A stretch of 26,550 nucleotides of DNA from a virus, in IMG/VR virus record IMGVR_UViG_3300008952_000259, positions 1-26,550 of that record. One strand, given 5' to 3'. The position numbers and the translations under genes are program-made. The notes below the pieces were generated by a model. That model saw only the letters and a list, made by a program, of their open reading frames with translations, was not told the DNA's origin and did no database searches. This document shows positions 1 to 7,102 of this stretch, piece after piece (the stretch's first letter is position 1; each line of letters opens with the position of its first letter).

Positions 1-712
1 CCACACCACCAAACCCTTTGATTGGTGCACCTGCACGTCTAATTTGTGTATAATCAAACTCAACATAAGCAACACCAAGAAAATAACTATCTAATAATCT
101 AGCCATAGATTCTACCCAACCTTCTCTTGTATCAGGTATAATATATGTTTCCGGTTCTCGATCTGTTTTAGGTCCTCTTATAACAAATGATTCTGCACCT
201 TTTGTATCAAAACCACCACCTACCCCAACCATACTTGCATCCATTAAGAATGTGAATGGTTTTGATAAGTCATCTTTTAGGTTTTGTGTTGATACGAATG
301 CACAGTTATTGAGGGCGGCGTATAATCCTTTTTCTTCTGTTAGTGATGTTCCCATCGACCACAGACCGCGACCAGGAGGCAAGAATTTCATATTGAAAAT
401 CCGTTCATACATTTCTTGTGCTGAACGTTGTGCTTGCCACGCGTTCCACCCTAAATCATATCGTTCAATGTGGTTCTTCTGCATACTGTAAGTTCCTTCT
501 ACAACACGTTTAACAGTTTCCCACCATTGTTCATTTTTTCCATCCTCTTTAAGTCGAGAATAGGTTCTCATATATACTAGTTCACCAAGTCCATTAAATC
601 CAAATGGCGCTTTTTTTCTTTTATATTTTTCTATAAAATTGTCCGATAAGGCAAAATTCACTGTAACTTCTCCCCATTTTTTGTGATGTAAATCAATTTC
701 TGGAATCCACAT
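1..712 (-). CDS. nrdJ: Class II (adenosylcobalamin-dependent) ribonucleoside-triphosphate reductase, N-terminal part
   Basis: This gene runs off the left edge; 237 codons are visible from an ATG at 712. It would reduce ribonucleotides to deoxyribonucleotides in the cytoplasm, supplying precursors for phage replication. Seen: LPPGRGLWSMGT (about 111-122), then ALNNCAFVST (133-142), whose Cys137 is the likely redox cysteine of the active-site pair, then GVGGGFDTKGAE (163-174), PDTREGWVESMARLLDSYF (193-211) and EFDYTQIRRAGAPIKGFGG (218-236). This motif order is that of the monomeric B12-dependent NrdJ family; the B12 lobe and radical-site cysteine lie beyond the window. The start overlaps the preceding gene by 20 bases and no strong ribosome site is seen; an in-frame stop ten codons upstream rules out a much longer N-terminus. 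A class I NrdA is the alternative but fits these motifs less well. Confidence 0.88.
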   Translation of the reverse strand, partial: MWIPEIDLHHKKWGEVTVNFALSDNFIEKYKRKKAPFGFNGLGELVYMRTYSRLKEDGKNEQWWETVKRVVEGTYSMQKNHIERYDLGWNAWQAQRSAQEMYERIFNMKFLPPGRGLWSMGTSLTEEKGLYAALNNCAFVSTQNLKDDLSKPFTFLMDASMVGVGGGFDTKGAESFVIRGPKTDREPETYIIPDTREGWVESMARLLDSYFLGVAYVEFDYTQIRRAGAPIKGFGGV

Positions 713-1328
713 ATAAATATTTCTTTTTTGCTTTTTTACTTAAATAATAAACATAAATATTTTTTGGTTTTCTATTAACATAATATATGTTTTCATCACC
801 CGCTTCATATCTTCTTTTTAACTCTCTACTATAGGGTTTTAACTTCTGATTCATAGATCTTGCATGATATTTCTTACCATCAACCATAAGAGTTTGCCCT
901 TTTCCTGTCTGACCTAAATAATGAAAGTTTGTTGCTTTATATATTACACCTTTGTGTCCTTCTTCCAAATCAGCAAAAGATACAACTACCTCCACATCTG
1001 TATTTTGTCGTAACCATTTTAATGTCTGTGATATAAAGTAACTTTCTGTATTTGTAGGTGTGTCATCTATACAACATAATCTTCTTAATTCTCTACATCT
1101 ATTGGGATTATCTGGATTATATTTTTTAGCTGTTGCTGGCATTGATGGAATTGCATACATAGCAGCTCCAATCATTTCCTTATCAAATCCGAACCTACCT
1201 TCCCTAAATAATGCAAAACACTCCATTTGCTGAATACCATTAGTGTTATGAGAATAATGATGTTTGTGTATAAAATTTTGTATTACTCTCCGTTCAACTG
1301 GTTCTACTATGTAATCAGTTACTTTCAA
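693..1328 (-). CDS. Mom-like GNAT-fold DNA modification protein
   Basis: A 211-residue protein resembling the Mom family of phage Mu, GNAT-fold enzymes that modify adenine in phage DNA and protect it from restriction. Seen: an HHYSH motif at 23-27, ELRRL at 80-84, ESYFIS at 95-100, and VVSFAD followed by GHKGVIYKATNFHYLG (115-139). The HYS, SFAD and GH.G.IY.A..F.Y.G pattern is the signature on which the call rests. The first codon is TTG at 1328: no ATG or GTG exists between an upstream in-frame stop (1350-1352) and residue 36, and starting later would remove the HYS motif. The ribosome site is weak, and the gene overlaps its neighbours on both sides, so expression may rely on coupling. The exact reaction is inferred; a generic GNAT acyltransferase is the alternative. 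Confidence 0.68.
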   Translation of the reverse strand: MKVTDYIVEPVERRVIQNFIHKHHYSHNTNGIQQMECFALFREGRFGFDKEMIGAAMYAIPSMPATAKKYNPDNPNRCRELRRLCCIDDTPTNTESYFISQTLKWLRQNTDVEVVVSFADLEEGHKGVIYKATNFHYLGQTGKGQTLMVDGKKYHARSMNQKLKPYSRELKRRYEAGDENIYYVNRKPKNIYVYYLSKKAKKKYLYVDSRN

Positions 1329-1443
1329 TATGTTTTTCTGTATAATATATTATTACTTCCCCATCGTTATAATATTCTACTTTATCTACATCCCACCAAC
1401 TGTCTAATGTAGTTGAAACTGTATCTTTATATAATGTTTTCAT
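1315..1443 (-). CDS. Very small hypothetical protein (42 aa)
   Basis: A 42-codon ORF from ATG at 1443 to TGA at 1315-1317, beginning MKTLYKDTVSTTLDSWWDVD and ending YYTEKHIESN. A good ribosome site (GGAGAAGAAG directly before the ATG) and overlaps with both neighbours in the same style as the rest of the operon support it as a real gene. The composition is acidic and aromatic, with no motif, membrane segment or signal peptide. The function is unknown. Confidence 0.5.
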   Translation of the reverse strand: MKTLYKDTVSTTLDSWWDVDKVEYYNDGEVIIYYTEKHIESN

Positions 1444-1582
1444 CTTCTTCTCCATATATTTCAGTTTTTAATTTATCCATCAAATCACAAAATTCGTGAT
1501 GTTTTTCTTGACATTTTTTATAGTGACCAAATCGTGTTTCTTGCCACAAATCTACTATATCTTTAATTGTTGTTTTTGCCAT
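1427..1582 (-). CDS. Small hypothetical protein (51 aa)
   Basis: A 51-codon ORF from ATG at 1582 to TAA at 1427-1429, beginning MAKTTIKDIVDLWQETRFGH and ending EEDENII. The start is preceded by AGAGGTCAATT, a good ribosome site, and lies inside the end of the ASCH gene with a 20-base overlap. The central stretch is charged and probably helical, with two Cys (24 and 32) and three His that do not form an obvious metal site. It is unrecognised. It probably belongs with the co-transcribed ASCH, 42-aa and Mom-like genes. Confidence 0.55.
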   Translation of the reverse strand: MAKTTIKDIVDLWQETRFGHYKKCQEKHHEFCDLMDKLKTEIYGEEDENII

Positions 1583-1826
1583 AATTGACCTCTGTTATCT
1601 TACCTAGTTTTATTTCATATCTATCTGTGACATCATACCCCAAATATTCAACCAACATCGTAGGTGCATCTGTAGCATAACCATTTCTAAATTTTATGAT
1701 GTCGTATTCCCTACCTTCAATTCTTTTTTTCCAATAATCTGTTTTATCTCTATATTCAATGGTTTTAGTTCCATTTACTATAGCATCAAAATATTTTCTA
1801 TATAAGTTAAGATGGAGTATCTTCAT
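1563..1826 (-). CDS. ASCH-domain protein
   Basis: An 87-residue protein that looks like a minimal ASCH domain, a PUA-related beta-barrel fold that binds RNA or modified nucleosides. Seen: MKILHLNLYRKYFDAIVNGTKTIEYR at the N-terminus with the typical G-x-K-T-x-E-x-R motif (Gly19, Lys21, Glu24, Arg26), then a YDIIKFRNGY strand-turn (40-49) and a VEYLGYD strand (59-65). It starts inside the end of the helicase gene (20-base overlap) with AGGAT as a ribosome site. Small ASCH proteins are frequent in phages; substrates are mostly unknown, although some act on modified nucleosides. Its position beside a Mom-like modification gene is suggestive but proves nothing. Confidence 0.72.
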   Translation of the reverse strand: MKILHLNLYRKYFDAIVNGTKTIEYRDKTDYWKKRIEGREYDIIKFRNGYATDAPTMLVEYLGYDVTDRYEIKLGKITEVNYGKNNN

Positions 1827-3180
1827 TCATCATATCCTCATATTTATTAGCCAACATTTTCTTCATCAGATTATCTCTATTATCAATCTTTTGTTGTGTT
1901 TCTTTACCACCAACTGATGTTGATTCATATATCTCAACAGCGCCAGTATTAGTGTTTACCTTTGCTGGAAATGTCAACCCATCAGGTCCAAATCTATTTT
2001 TAATAACATGGAATCTACCAGTATTACCAATCTTATCTTCTACTTTCCTACTTAAAGATACTACGAAATCTGCTGTCATAACTTTTTGATATGATTCAGC
2101 CACCTTTGTTGCCTCAATCACATCTTCATCTAAAGCTGAACGATTTGCTTGTGATGCTGTCCATATTGGAATTTCAAACTCACCGGCTAATCCTCTTAAA
2201 TCTTCATATATGTTTCCAAGTGCATGTCTTACTTCTTTAGCATTTCCTGTATCTCTTAATATATCTGCGTAATCTACAACTACCATATCGAAATCCATTC
2301 CCATCATTCTCATTTTTTGTAAATGAGCTGAAATGGTATTCACACTAGCTGATTTTGTTGGAAAATATTTCACCACCAAATCACCATCTACTTTTTCAAT
2401 TCCTTCTTTTACTTCATCTATATGATACTTTAAATTTTGATTAGCTATACCTGTAAAACAACTATCGTATCTCAATCCAACATAAGCCTCATTTAACTCT
2501 AATGTATAGTGAACGACTTTCGTTCCCTTCTTCATGGCTCCGGCTCCGAGAGCACATAATATCCATGTCTTCCCAATACCGGCGGGAGCAACAATCACAC
2601 CCAATTCACCTCCAGCCAAACCACCTTGTGTTAATTCATTTATCACATCCCAAGGGGTAGCTACCGTGTCACGAGCCATCTCTGAATATCGTTCTTCTAT
2701 AGCATTTTCCTCTGAATATTCATGACCCAAATCCCTTTCAGTTCCAGACCTCATAGCAGTATCAATTAAGTTTTTAATATTTTCAAAATCACCTTTACTT
2801 TCTAATATCTCCACAGATTCTAATATAGCATTTTTAAGAGTTTGATTTTTGAAAAAGTTTATTGATTGATCTTTAATAAACTCCAAATCTGGAGCCTCGT
2901 GATATCTAAAAATTTCTTTTAATTTTTCTATAATAGTTGTTTTAAGTACATCGTTCTGTACATCATTTACTTTAACCTTAAACACATCAAGTGTAATTGG
3001 TTTTTTATATTCGTTATAATATAACTTACATTCCTTTACAATCCATTTAAGTGCATCATTGTCAAAATGTTTCTCATCTAATATATCATATATCTGACCC
3101 ATAAATCCTACATCTGTCATTAGACAAGCTATTGATTTTATCTGAAATGTATGTCCGTATTCTGATAATTTATTTGCCAC
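1807..3180 (-). CDS. 41: Replicative DNA helicase, T4 gp41 / DnaB-like
   Basis: The hexameric 5'-3' helicase of the phage replisome. The 457-residue reading begins at GTG 3180, inside the end of the previous gene, preceded by AAAGGGAAAACAAA, which holds a good ribosome site. A longer reading from GTG 3264 would add 28 residues overlapping the neighbour and is less likely. In the short numbering, a helical N-terminal domain (about 1-160) starts NKLSEYGHTFQIKSIACLM. It is followed by the RecA-like motor with Walker A APAGIGKT (198-205), Walker B MVVVDYAD (299-306) and an SQANR sensor segment. A TADFVVSLSRK...HVIKNRFGP stretch near the end matches the DnaB family. It sits after the RNase H/FEN and UvsX genes, as expected for a T4-type replication cluster. 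Confidence 0.9.
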   Translation of the reverse strand: MANKLSEYGHTFQIKSIACLMTDVGFMGQIYDILDEKHFDNDALKWIVKECKLYYNEYKKPITLDVFKVKVNDVQNDVLKTTIIEKLKEIFRYHEAPDLEFIKDQSINFFKNQTLKNAILESVEILESKGDFENIKNLIDTAMRSGTERDLGHEYSEENAIEERYSEMARDTVATPWDVINELTQGGLAGGELGVIVAPAGIGKTWILCALGAGAMKKGTKVVHYTLELNEAYVGLRYDSCFTGIANQNLKYHIDEVKEGIEKVDGDLVVKYFPTKSASVNTISAHLQKMRMMGMDFDMVVVDYADILRDTGNAKEVRHALGNIYEDLRGLAGEFEIPIWTASQANRSALDEDVIEATKVAESYQKVMTADFVVSLSRKVEDKIGNTGRFHVIKNRFGPDGLTFPAKVNTNTGAVEIYESTSVGGKETQQKIDNRDNLMKKMLANKYEDMMNEDTPS

Positions 3181-3910
3181 TTTGTTTTCCCTTTGGTTTA
3201 CTATTAAAAAAATGTTGATGAAGTAATCTACTGTCATATTGGTTTTTGCCAAATCCAGCTTCACCTCTATGAAAAATATCAGATCTAAAAAATATTGCTC
3301 TATTATAAATATTTTCTATCGTTGCTATTTTTTTCCATCTTTTTGGATTTTCGTATTCCCAATGATACTCGGAAACCAATGAATAAGTTTTATCAGTTTC
3401 ACGATCCAACCATATAGTTGTACCTGAATGTTTAAATGTAATTGGATTTAAATAAGTTAGGCATGTATAACCACGTTTAATATAATGACTTTCACCATAA
3501 AAGTCAGGAAAATCAGAAGAAGATGGATAACTATCCGGATGAATCATCATTGGTTGAGCTTCATGATTTCTATAGTGAAATGCTCCATTCCAACAACTAC
3601 CAGCAGTAGTATCCCAATCATCATCAACTTTTTCATCATATTCACCCAAAAAATTATTAAATAAATCTTTATGCCAATCTGTTTTATGAACAGTACCATG
3701 TTTGAAAGAACATTTTCCATTGGGAGAACGATCTATATCCCTCTCCATAGTTATATACCAATTAGGCCTTCCTTCTTGATATCTAACTGGAAAGGGCCAC
3801 CATTTAGCAGATACTGCCATATTTCTAACATCATCTGGATTGTCATAAAAATCATCTATAACTTTTATTGGAACTCTATAATTTACATCAATCTCTTCTA
3901 CTATTCTCAC
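3170..3910 (-). CDS. 2OG-Fe(II) oxygenase-like protein (DUF6445-like), copy 3
   Basis: A 246-residue protein with the layout of the DUF6445/prolyl-4-hydroxylase-like group, which uses Fe(II) and 2-oxoglutarate. Seen: an N-terminal PIKVIDDFYDNPDDVR element (14-29), a candidate iron-binding H-P-D at 124-126, TCLTYLN (149-155), SGTTIWLD (162-169), a distal His214 in FFRSDIFHRG and Arg228 in SRLLHQHFF as the likely 2OG-binding arginine. The first codon is GTG at 3910, sharing one base with the stop of the FEN gene and preceded by AGAGGC. It lies between two replication genes, unlike the tandem pair at 7103-8652, and is clearly diverged from them. The substrate is unknown. Family membership is inferred from motif order. 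Confidence 0.65.
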   Translation of the reverse strand: MRIVEEIDVNYRVPIKVIDDFYDNPDDVRNMAVSAKWWPFPVRYQEGRPNWYITMERDIDRSPNGKCSFKHGTVHKTDWHKDLFNNFLGEYDEKVDDDWDTTAGSCWNGAFHYRNHEAQPMMIHPDSYPSSSDFPDFYGESHYIKRGYTCLTYLNPITFKHSGTTIWLDRETDKTYSLVSEYHWEYENPKRWKKIATIENIYNRAIFFRSDIFHRGEAGFGKNQYDSRLLHQHFFNSKPKGKQSGK

Positions 3911-4974
3911 TATTTTATGCCTCTAAATCTATCTAATCTGGTAAACTCCATAATCCAAGAATCAAGATTAGGAATAGCATTTGTTAATTTATCTTTTAAA
4001 AACATAGTTTGGAACTTATATTTAATTAGTTGTGGTACTTCACCATTTACTGCACCTTGTATTTTCATCTTTGTATGATTTGGAATATCCACATTATTTA
4101 ACTGCATTAATAGATAATTCCGTTTTATTAAATTACTACTATTTTTTATATTTTCCAAGAGTTTTATTTTTTTATTTGAACTTTCTGCAAATTTCAATAA
4201 ATCCCTAACATCAAAATTTTCTTCAGATGAAATTTCCGGGCAGAATTTTTTTATACTTTTTAGTCCTGCGCCTTTTATTCCGGCTATATTATCTGACTTA
4301 TCGCCATCTAATATTCTATATGTTAACATATTTTTAGAATGTATACCATATTCTTCAAACACTTCATTTGTAGTATAAAGTTTCTTCTTTGTTGGTGACC
4401 AAACTTTCACCCTATCATCTACAAGTTGTAAAAAATCTTTATCTGTAGACATTATAAAGATATCACTTTTAGGTAAAAGTTGTTGTGATATATAGGCTAT
4501 TGTATCATCAGCTTCTATACCATCAATTGAAATCAGCGTCAGGGGTAATTGTTCGAGATACTCAATCAATCGCCCCATCTGCTGTTTCATTGACTCCTCC
4601 TCATCTTGGGGTGCAGTACCCCAATCAACATTTCTATTAAGTCTTTGTTTTACCTTTCGGTTTTCCTTATACTCTGGATATATCTTTCTTCTTCTTTTAC
4701 TACCATCTTTACCATCAAAGACAATAATACATCGAGAAGGTTTTAGAATATCACAAGTATAACGAATAGATTTTAAGAAACCCATCATACCACCAATATG
4801 TAATCCGTCTTCATTGATGGCTGGATTTACTGCAAATGATCTAATAAAGGTATTTAATCCATCTATGACTAAAACTCTGTCATTGAGATGTGTTACTGAT
4901 TTATGTTCTTCGTCTTTAACTTGATCTAAAAATGAGATGAACTTATCGTTCAAATCCTTTTTGTTAAAGTTCAT
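3910..4974 (-). CDS. rnh: 5'-3' exonuclease / flap endonuclease, T4 RNase H-like
   Basis: A 354-residue FEN-family nuclease that would remove RNA primers and 5' flaps during lagging-strand synthesis. The acidic metal-binding residues are visible: Asp38 in VLVIDGLN, Asp87 in IIVFDGKDGSKRR, Glu154/Asp156/Asp157 in IEADDT, Asp178 and Asp180 in STDKDF, and Asp223, Asp225 and Asp228 in ILDGDKSDNI. The latter is followed by AGIKGAGLKS, the helix-turn-helix/H3TH DNA-binding region. The length is close to T4 RNase H (about 305) with a longer C-terminus. The ATG overlaps the end of uvsX by 11 bases, consistent with translational coupling. The exo domain of a PolA protein is an alternative origin, but no polymerase part is attached. 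Confidence 0.9.
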   Translation of the reverse strand: MNFNKKDLNDKFISFLDQVKDEEHKSVTHLNDRVLVIDGLNTFIRSFAVNPAINEDGLHIGGMMGFLKSIRYTCDILKPSRCIIVFDGKDGSKRRRKIYPEYKENRKVKQRLNRNVDWGTAPQDEEESMKQQMGRLIEYLEQLPLTLISIDGIEADDTIAYISQQLLPKSDIFIMSTDKDFLQLVDDRVKVWSPTKKKLYTTNEVFEEYGIHSKNMLTYRILDGDKSDNIAGIKGAGLKSIKKFCPEISSEENFDVRDLLKFAESSNKKIKLLENIKNSSNLIKRNYLLMQLNNVDIPNHTKMKIQGAVNGEVPQLIKYKFQTMFLKDKLTNAIPNLDSWIMEFTRLDRFRGIK

Positions 4975-6085
4975 CCACTACCTCATCGGTTTCAGACACA
5001 TCATCTATACCAAGTTGTTTTGAATCATACTGAAGAATACAAGCTTCACAAATTCTCTCATAACAATTTTGTTTTAACTCTGGATTCTTATTCATAAGTT
5101 CTTCAAAATCTTTAGATTGAAATTTATGTTCTTTGATTATCTCACCAGTTTTAGTATCTACTTCAGGTAAAGTATACCAAGCACCAGCGGCTTTAACAAG
5201 TTTATGGTCTTTCATAACAGTCAACCAACTACCATAATCATCTATACCAGTATCAAAGTAAAGTGGGAAATCAGCAGTCCTCATTGGAGGTCCTAATCTG
5301 TTCTTAATCACTTGTGCTTTCATCTTAATACCAATAGTGTTCTTACTACCATCTTTGATTTGTCCTGCATTTTTAAGTCTAACTCTAACTGATGAATGGA
5401 ATGGAAGAGCCTTACCACCTGAAGTAGTCCAAGGGTCTCCAAACATTACACCTAATTTTTGTCTTAACTGATTTGTGAATACAAGAGCAATCTGTTGACG
5501 AGCAATCATTTGAGTAATCTTTCTCATAGCCTTACTTATAACAATTGCCTTTGTAGTTGCCCAACCATCTTTATCATAGTCAGCATCCATCTCTACTTTT
5601 GTAGAAGCAGCTGCTAATGAATCAACCAATATAGTAACTAATCTATCTTTATCTGATTCTCTGATTTTAGAAACAATAGTTTCAATAGTTTCAAATATCT
5701 CTTCAACAGTTTCCAAATGAACATATAACATATTCTTTGTATCTACACCTATAGCATCAAGAAATTCAGGTGATACTGCACTCTCTGTATCTATATAGAC
5801 AGCGACACCACCTTTTCTTTGTGTTGATGTTAGTAGGTGAGCACCTATTAAAGATTTACCACTACCCTCTAAACCATTAAGTTCTGTAATCTTACCCACA
5901 GGTACACCAGCATTAGGTTTATTAGCAATAGCTAAATCTAATATAGTTGAACCAGTAGAAATATAATCAGTAATATCGGTTGGATTTGAATCCTCATCAA
6001 GAAAGTATGCAACCTTTTGATGTTTAAATGTTTTATTTAATTCGGAGGCTATTACACCCGCCAATTCGTCACGCTTATCTGACAT
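4964..6085 (-). CDS. uvsX: UvsX/RecA-type recombinase
   Basis: A 373-residue strand-exchange protein that coats ssDNA and drives recombination-dependent replication and repair. Seen: ISTGSTILDLAI (42-53), Walker A GLEGSGKS (71-78), catalytic Glu100 in YIDTES, Walker B ILVDS with Asp154, then NQLRQKLGVMFGDPWTTSGGKALPFHSS, the RecA loop-1/loop-2 region with the conserved TSGGKAL. The C-terminal tail is strongly acidic (DDVSETDEVVDEL), as in UvsX and RecA. The start at 6085 has a strong ribosome site, AAGGAGAAAAGTT. It follows gp32 after a 97-base gap that holds a hairpin and precedes the FEN nuclease, with which it overlaps. Confidence 0.94.
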   Translation of the reverse strand: MSDKRDELAGVIASELNKTFKHQKVAYFLDEDSNPTDITDYISTGSTILDLAIANKPNAGVPVGKITELNGLEGSGKSLIGAHLLTSTQRKGGVAVYIDTESAVSPEFLDAIGVDTKNMLYVHLETVEEIFETIETIVSKIRESDKDRLVTILVDSLAAASTKVEMDADYDKDGWATTKAIVISKAMRKITQMIARQQIALVFTNQLRQKLGVMFGDPWTTSGGKALPFHSSVRVRLKNAGQIKDGSKNTIGIKMKAQVIKNRLGPPMRTADFPLYFDTGIDDYGSWLTVMKDHKLVKAAGAWYTLPEVDTKTGEIIKEHKFQSKDFEELMNKNPELKQNCYERICEACILQYDSKQLGIDDVSETDEVVDEL

Positions 6086-6100
6086 AACTTTTCTCCTTAT

Positions 6101-6170
6101 GAATTTGTGGTTGTATCCGGTAGCAAGTACATGAGCGGTTTTATCTCAATCTTCAACAACCACACAATTC
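6101..6170 (-). promoter_or_regulatory. Intergenic RNA hairpin between gp32 and uvsX
   Basis: An inverted repeat pairs 6101-6114 (gaatttgtggttgt) with 6156-6170 (acaaccacacaattc): 14 base pairs with one bulged base (6165) around a 41-base loop. In the minus-strand transcript it starts 13 bases after the gp32 stop and ends three bases before the AAGGAG of uvsX. There is no U-tract after it, so it is not a classic intrinsic terminator. It may stabilise the gp32 mRNA end, be processed, or control access to the uvsX ribosome site. Confidence 0.6.
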
Positions 6171-6182
6171 GATTACTGATTA

Positions 6183-6980
6183 TTAATTATTGAACAAACT
6201 ATCAAATGCATCTTCAACATCATCTGTCTTTTTAGTAGCAGCTGGTTTAGCAGTTCCAGTATTTGAAGTTGGAGCTGTAGTAGCAGCAACACCATTAGAT
6301 GTTGTAGTTGTATCTGTTTCAGTAGCTTCTTCTGGATTAAGATAACCAGATAGAGCATCTTTCAAATCATCATAAGATGGTTCAGTATAAAGTTCTGTTA
6401 GATTTGGTTGAGAGTTCAACAATGTTTCTAACTGCTCTTTATTTTCAGTAAGTGGAGTCATATTAGGTTTAACTCTTACAGTAGTTTTACCATATTGATT
6501 ACCAGCTTCAGCAGGTGTTTGTCTTTCAATCATAATATCTCTACCATTTACAGGATCTGTAATATCACCATAATCAGGATCTGCAATCACACTTAATAGT
6601 TCTTGATATACAGTCTTACCGAATCCCCAAAACTTAACACCTTCTGATTCTTGTCCTCTTACGATGACAGGAGCGAAAGTTCTCATTTTAGGTTCTAACC
6701 TTTTACCTTGAATCCACTCATCTTTATCACCTGTGGATTTAAGTTTATCAGCAAACTCTTGAACTGGATCTGGTCGACCAAATGACATTGGTGACATATA
6801 AGTTTTATTTTGTCCTAAATTATAATGAAAGAACAATTCCACAAATGGATTATCTTTATTATGTGAATAAGGAACAATACGAACTATTTGTTTTCCAGGT
6901 TCTGGTTTCCAAAAGTTGTTTGAGGTTGTTGTTTGACTCTGTAACGATTCTAGCTTTGTTTTTATTGCATTTAAGTCCAT
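6183..6980 (-). CDS. 32: Single-stranded DNA-binding protein, T4 gp32-like
   Basis: A 265-residue ssDNA-binding protein that coats unwound DNA and organises the replisome. The core carries FWKPEPGKQIVRIVPYSHNKDNPF, FHYNLGQNKTYMSPMSFGRPDP, GKRLEPKMRTFAPVIVRGQE, GVKFWGFGKTVYQELLSVIADPDYGDITDPVNGRDI, the pattern of gp32 from marine T4-like phages. A low-complexity Thr/Ala linker (about 222-250) leads to an acidic tail ending DDVEDAFDSLFNN, the part that contacts replication partners in T4. There is no cysteine at all, so the zinc site of T4 gp32 is missing. The start has GGAGAAAACGC before the ATG. It is the first gene of the replication block, after a 122-base gap with regulatory-looking structure. 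Confidence 0.92.
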   Translation of the reverse strand: MDLNAIKTKLESLQSQTTTSNNFWKPEPGKQIVRIVPYSHNKDNPFVELFFHYNLGQNKTYMSPMSFGRPDPVQEFADKLKSTGDKDEWIQGKRLEPKMRTFAPVIVRGQESEGVKFWGFGKTVYQELLSVIADPDYGDITDPVNGRDIMIERQTPAEAGNQYGKTTVRVKPNMTPLTENKEQLETLLNSQPNLTELYTEPSYDDLKDALSGYLNPEEATETDTTTTSNGVAATTAPTSNTGTAKPAATKKTDDVEDAFDSLFNN

Positions 6981-7014
6981 GCGTTTTCTCCGTGTTTTAT
7001 CTTTTATTGTTTAT

Positions 7015-7022
7015 TATTTATG
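7015..7022 (-). promoter_or_regulatory. Possible T4-type late promoter -10 (CATAAATA) before gp32
   Basis: On the minus strand CATAAATA at 7022-7015 differs by one base from the T4 late promoter box TATAAATA and lies 35 bases before the gp32 start. The region is AT-rich and the match short, so this is a weak call. T4 gene 32 is known to have more than one promoter, including a late one. Confidence 0.3.
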
Positions 7023-7038
7023 GTTATTCCATATAACC
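7022..7038 (-). promoter_or_regulatory. Small hairpin in the gp32 mRNA leader (possible autoregulatory operator)
   Basis: GGTTAT (7022-7027) and ATAACC (7033-7038) form a 6-bp stem with a 5-base loop, and the same GGTTAT unit is present twice in a row on the minus strand. It is followed towards the gene by about 35 bases of A/U-rich, unstructured leader before GGAG. T4 gp32 represses its own translation by binding a structured leader element plus an unstructured A/U-rich stretch; the arrangement here is similar. Function is inferred. Confidence 0.35.
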
Positions 7039-7066
7039 ATATAACCTATTTTGTACTACACTATAA

Positions 7067-7088
7067 TATATATCCTTTTGGACATATA
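7067..7088 (-). terminator. Hairpin after the oxygenase pair, possible weak terminator
   Basis: A 9-bp stem with one G-U pair, 7067-7075 against 7080-7088, and a TTTT/AAAA loop, 15 bases after the stop of the 7103 gene. The U-tract that would follow on the minus-strand RNA is poor (UUAUAG), so termination would be inefficient. It overlaps an AT-rich TATATTATAG stretch that could be a promoter -10 for the gp32 transcript. Confidence 0.35.
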
Positions 7089-7102
7089 AAACAAGCTTTT
7101 TT

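Noticed and set aside
252-491. Plus-strand ORF of 79 codons
   Set aside because: It lies wholly inside nrdJ on the other strand, whose protein has clear family motifs; the plus-strand product looks random and has no ribosome site.
709-724. ATATTTATATGTG resembling the promoter-like motif at the nrdJ start
   Set aside because: Only a partial match, inside the coding end of the Mom-like gene and containing the nrdJ start codon itself; likely chance in AT-rich DNA.
2534-2725. Plus-strand ORF opposite the helicase Walker A region
   Set aside because: Proline-rich shadow of the motor domain, with no support of its own.
3671-4078. Plus-strand ORF of 135 codons
   Set aside because: Runs across the end of the FEN gene and the oxygenase-like gene, both supported by motifs.
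6086-6182. Hammerhead or twister ribozyme in the gp32-uvsX gap
   Set aside because: The sequence has a long stem but lacks the conserved hammerhead core (CUGANGA and GAAA) and I could not fit the twister core.
6173-6358. Minus-strand ORF of 61 codons, Leu/Gln-rich
   Set aside because: Alternative frame of the Thr/Ala linker of gp32; low-complexity and without ribosome site.
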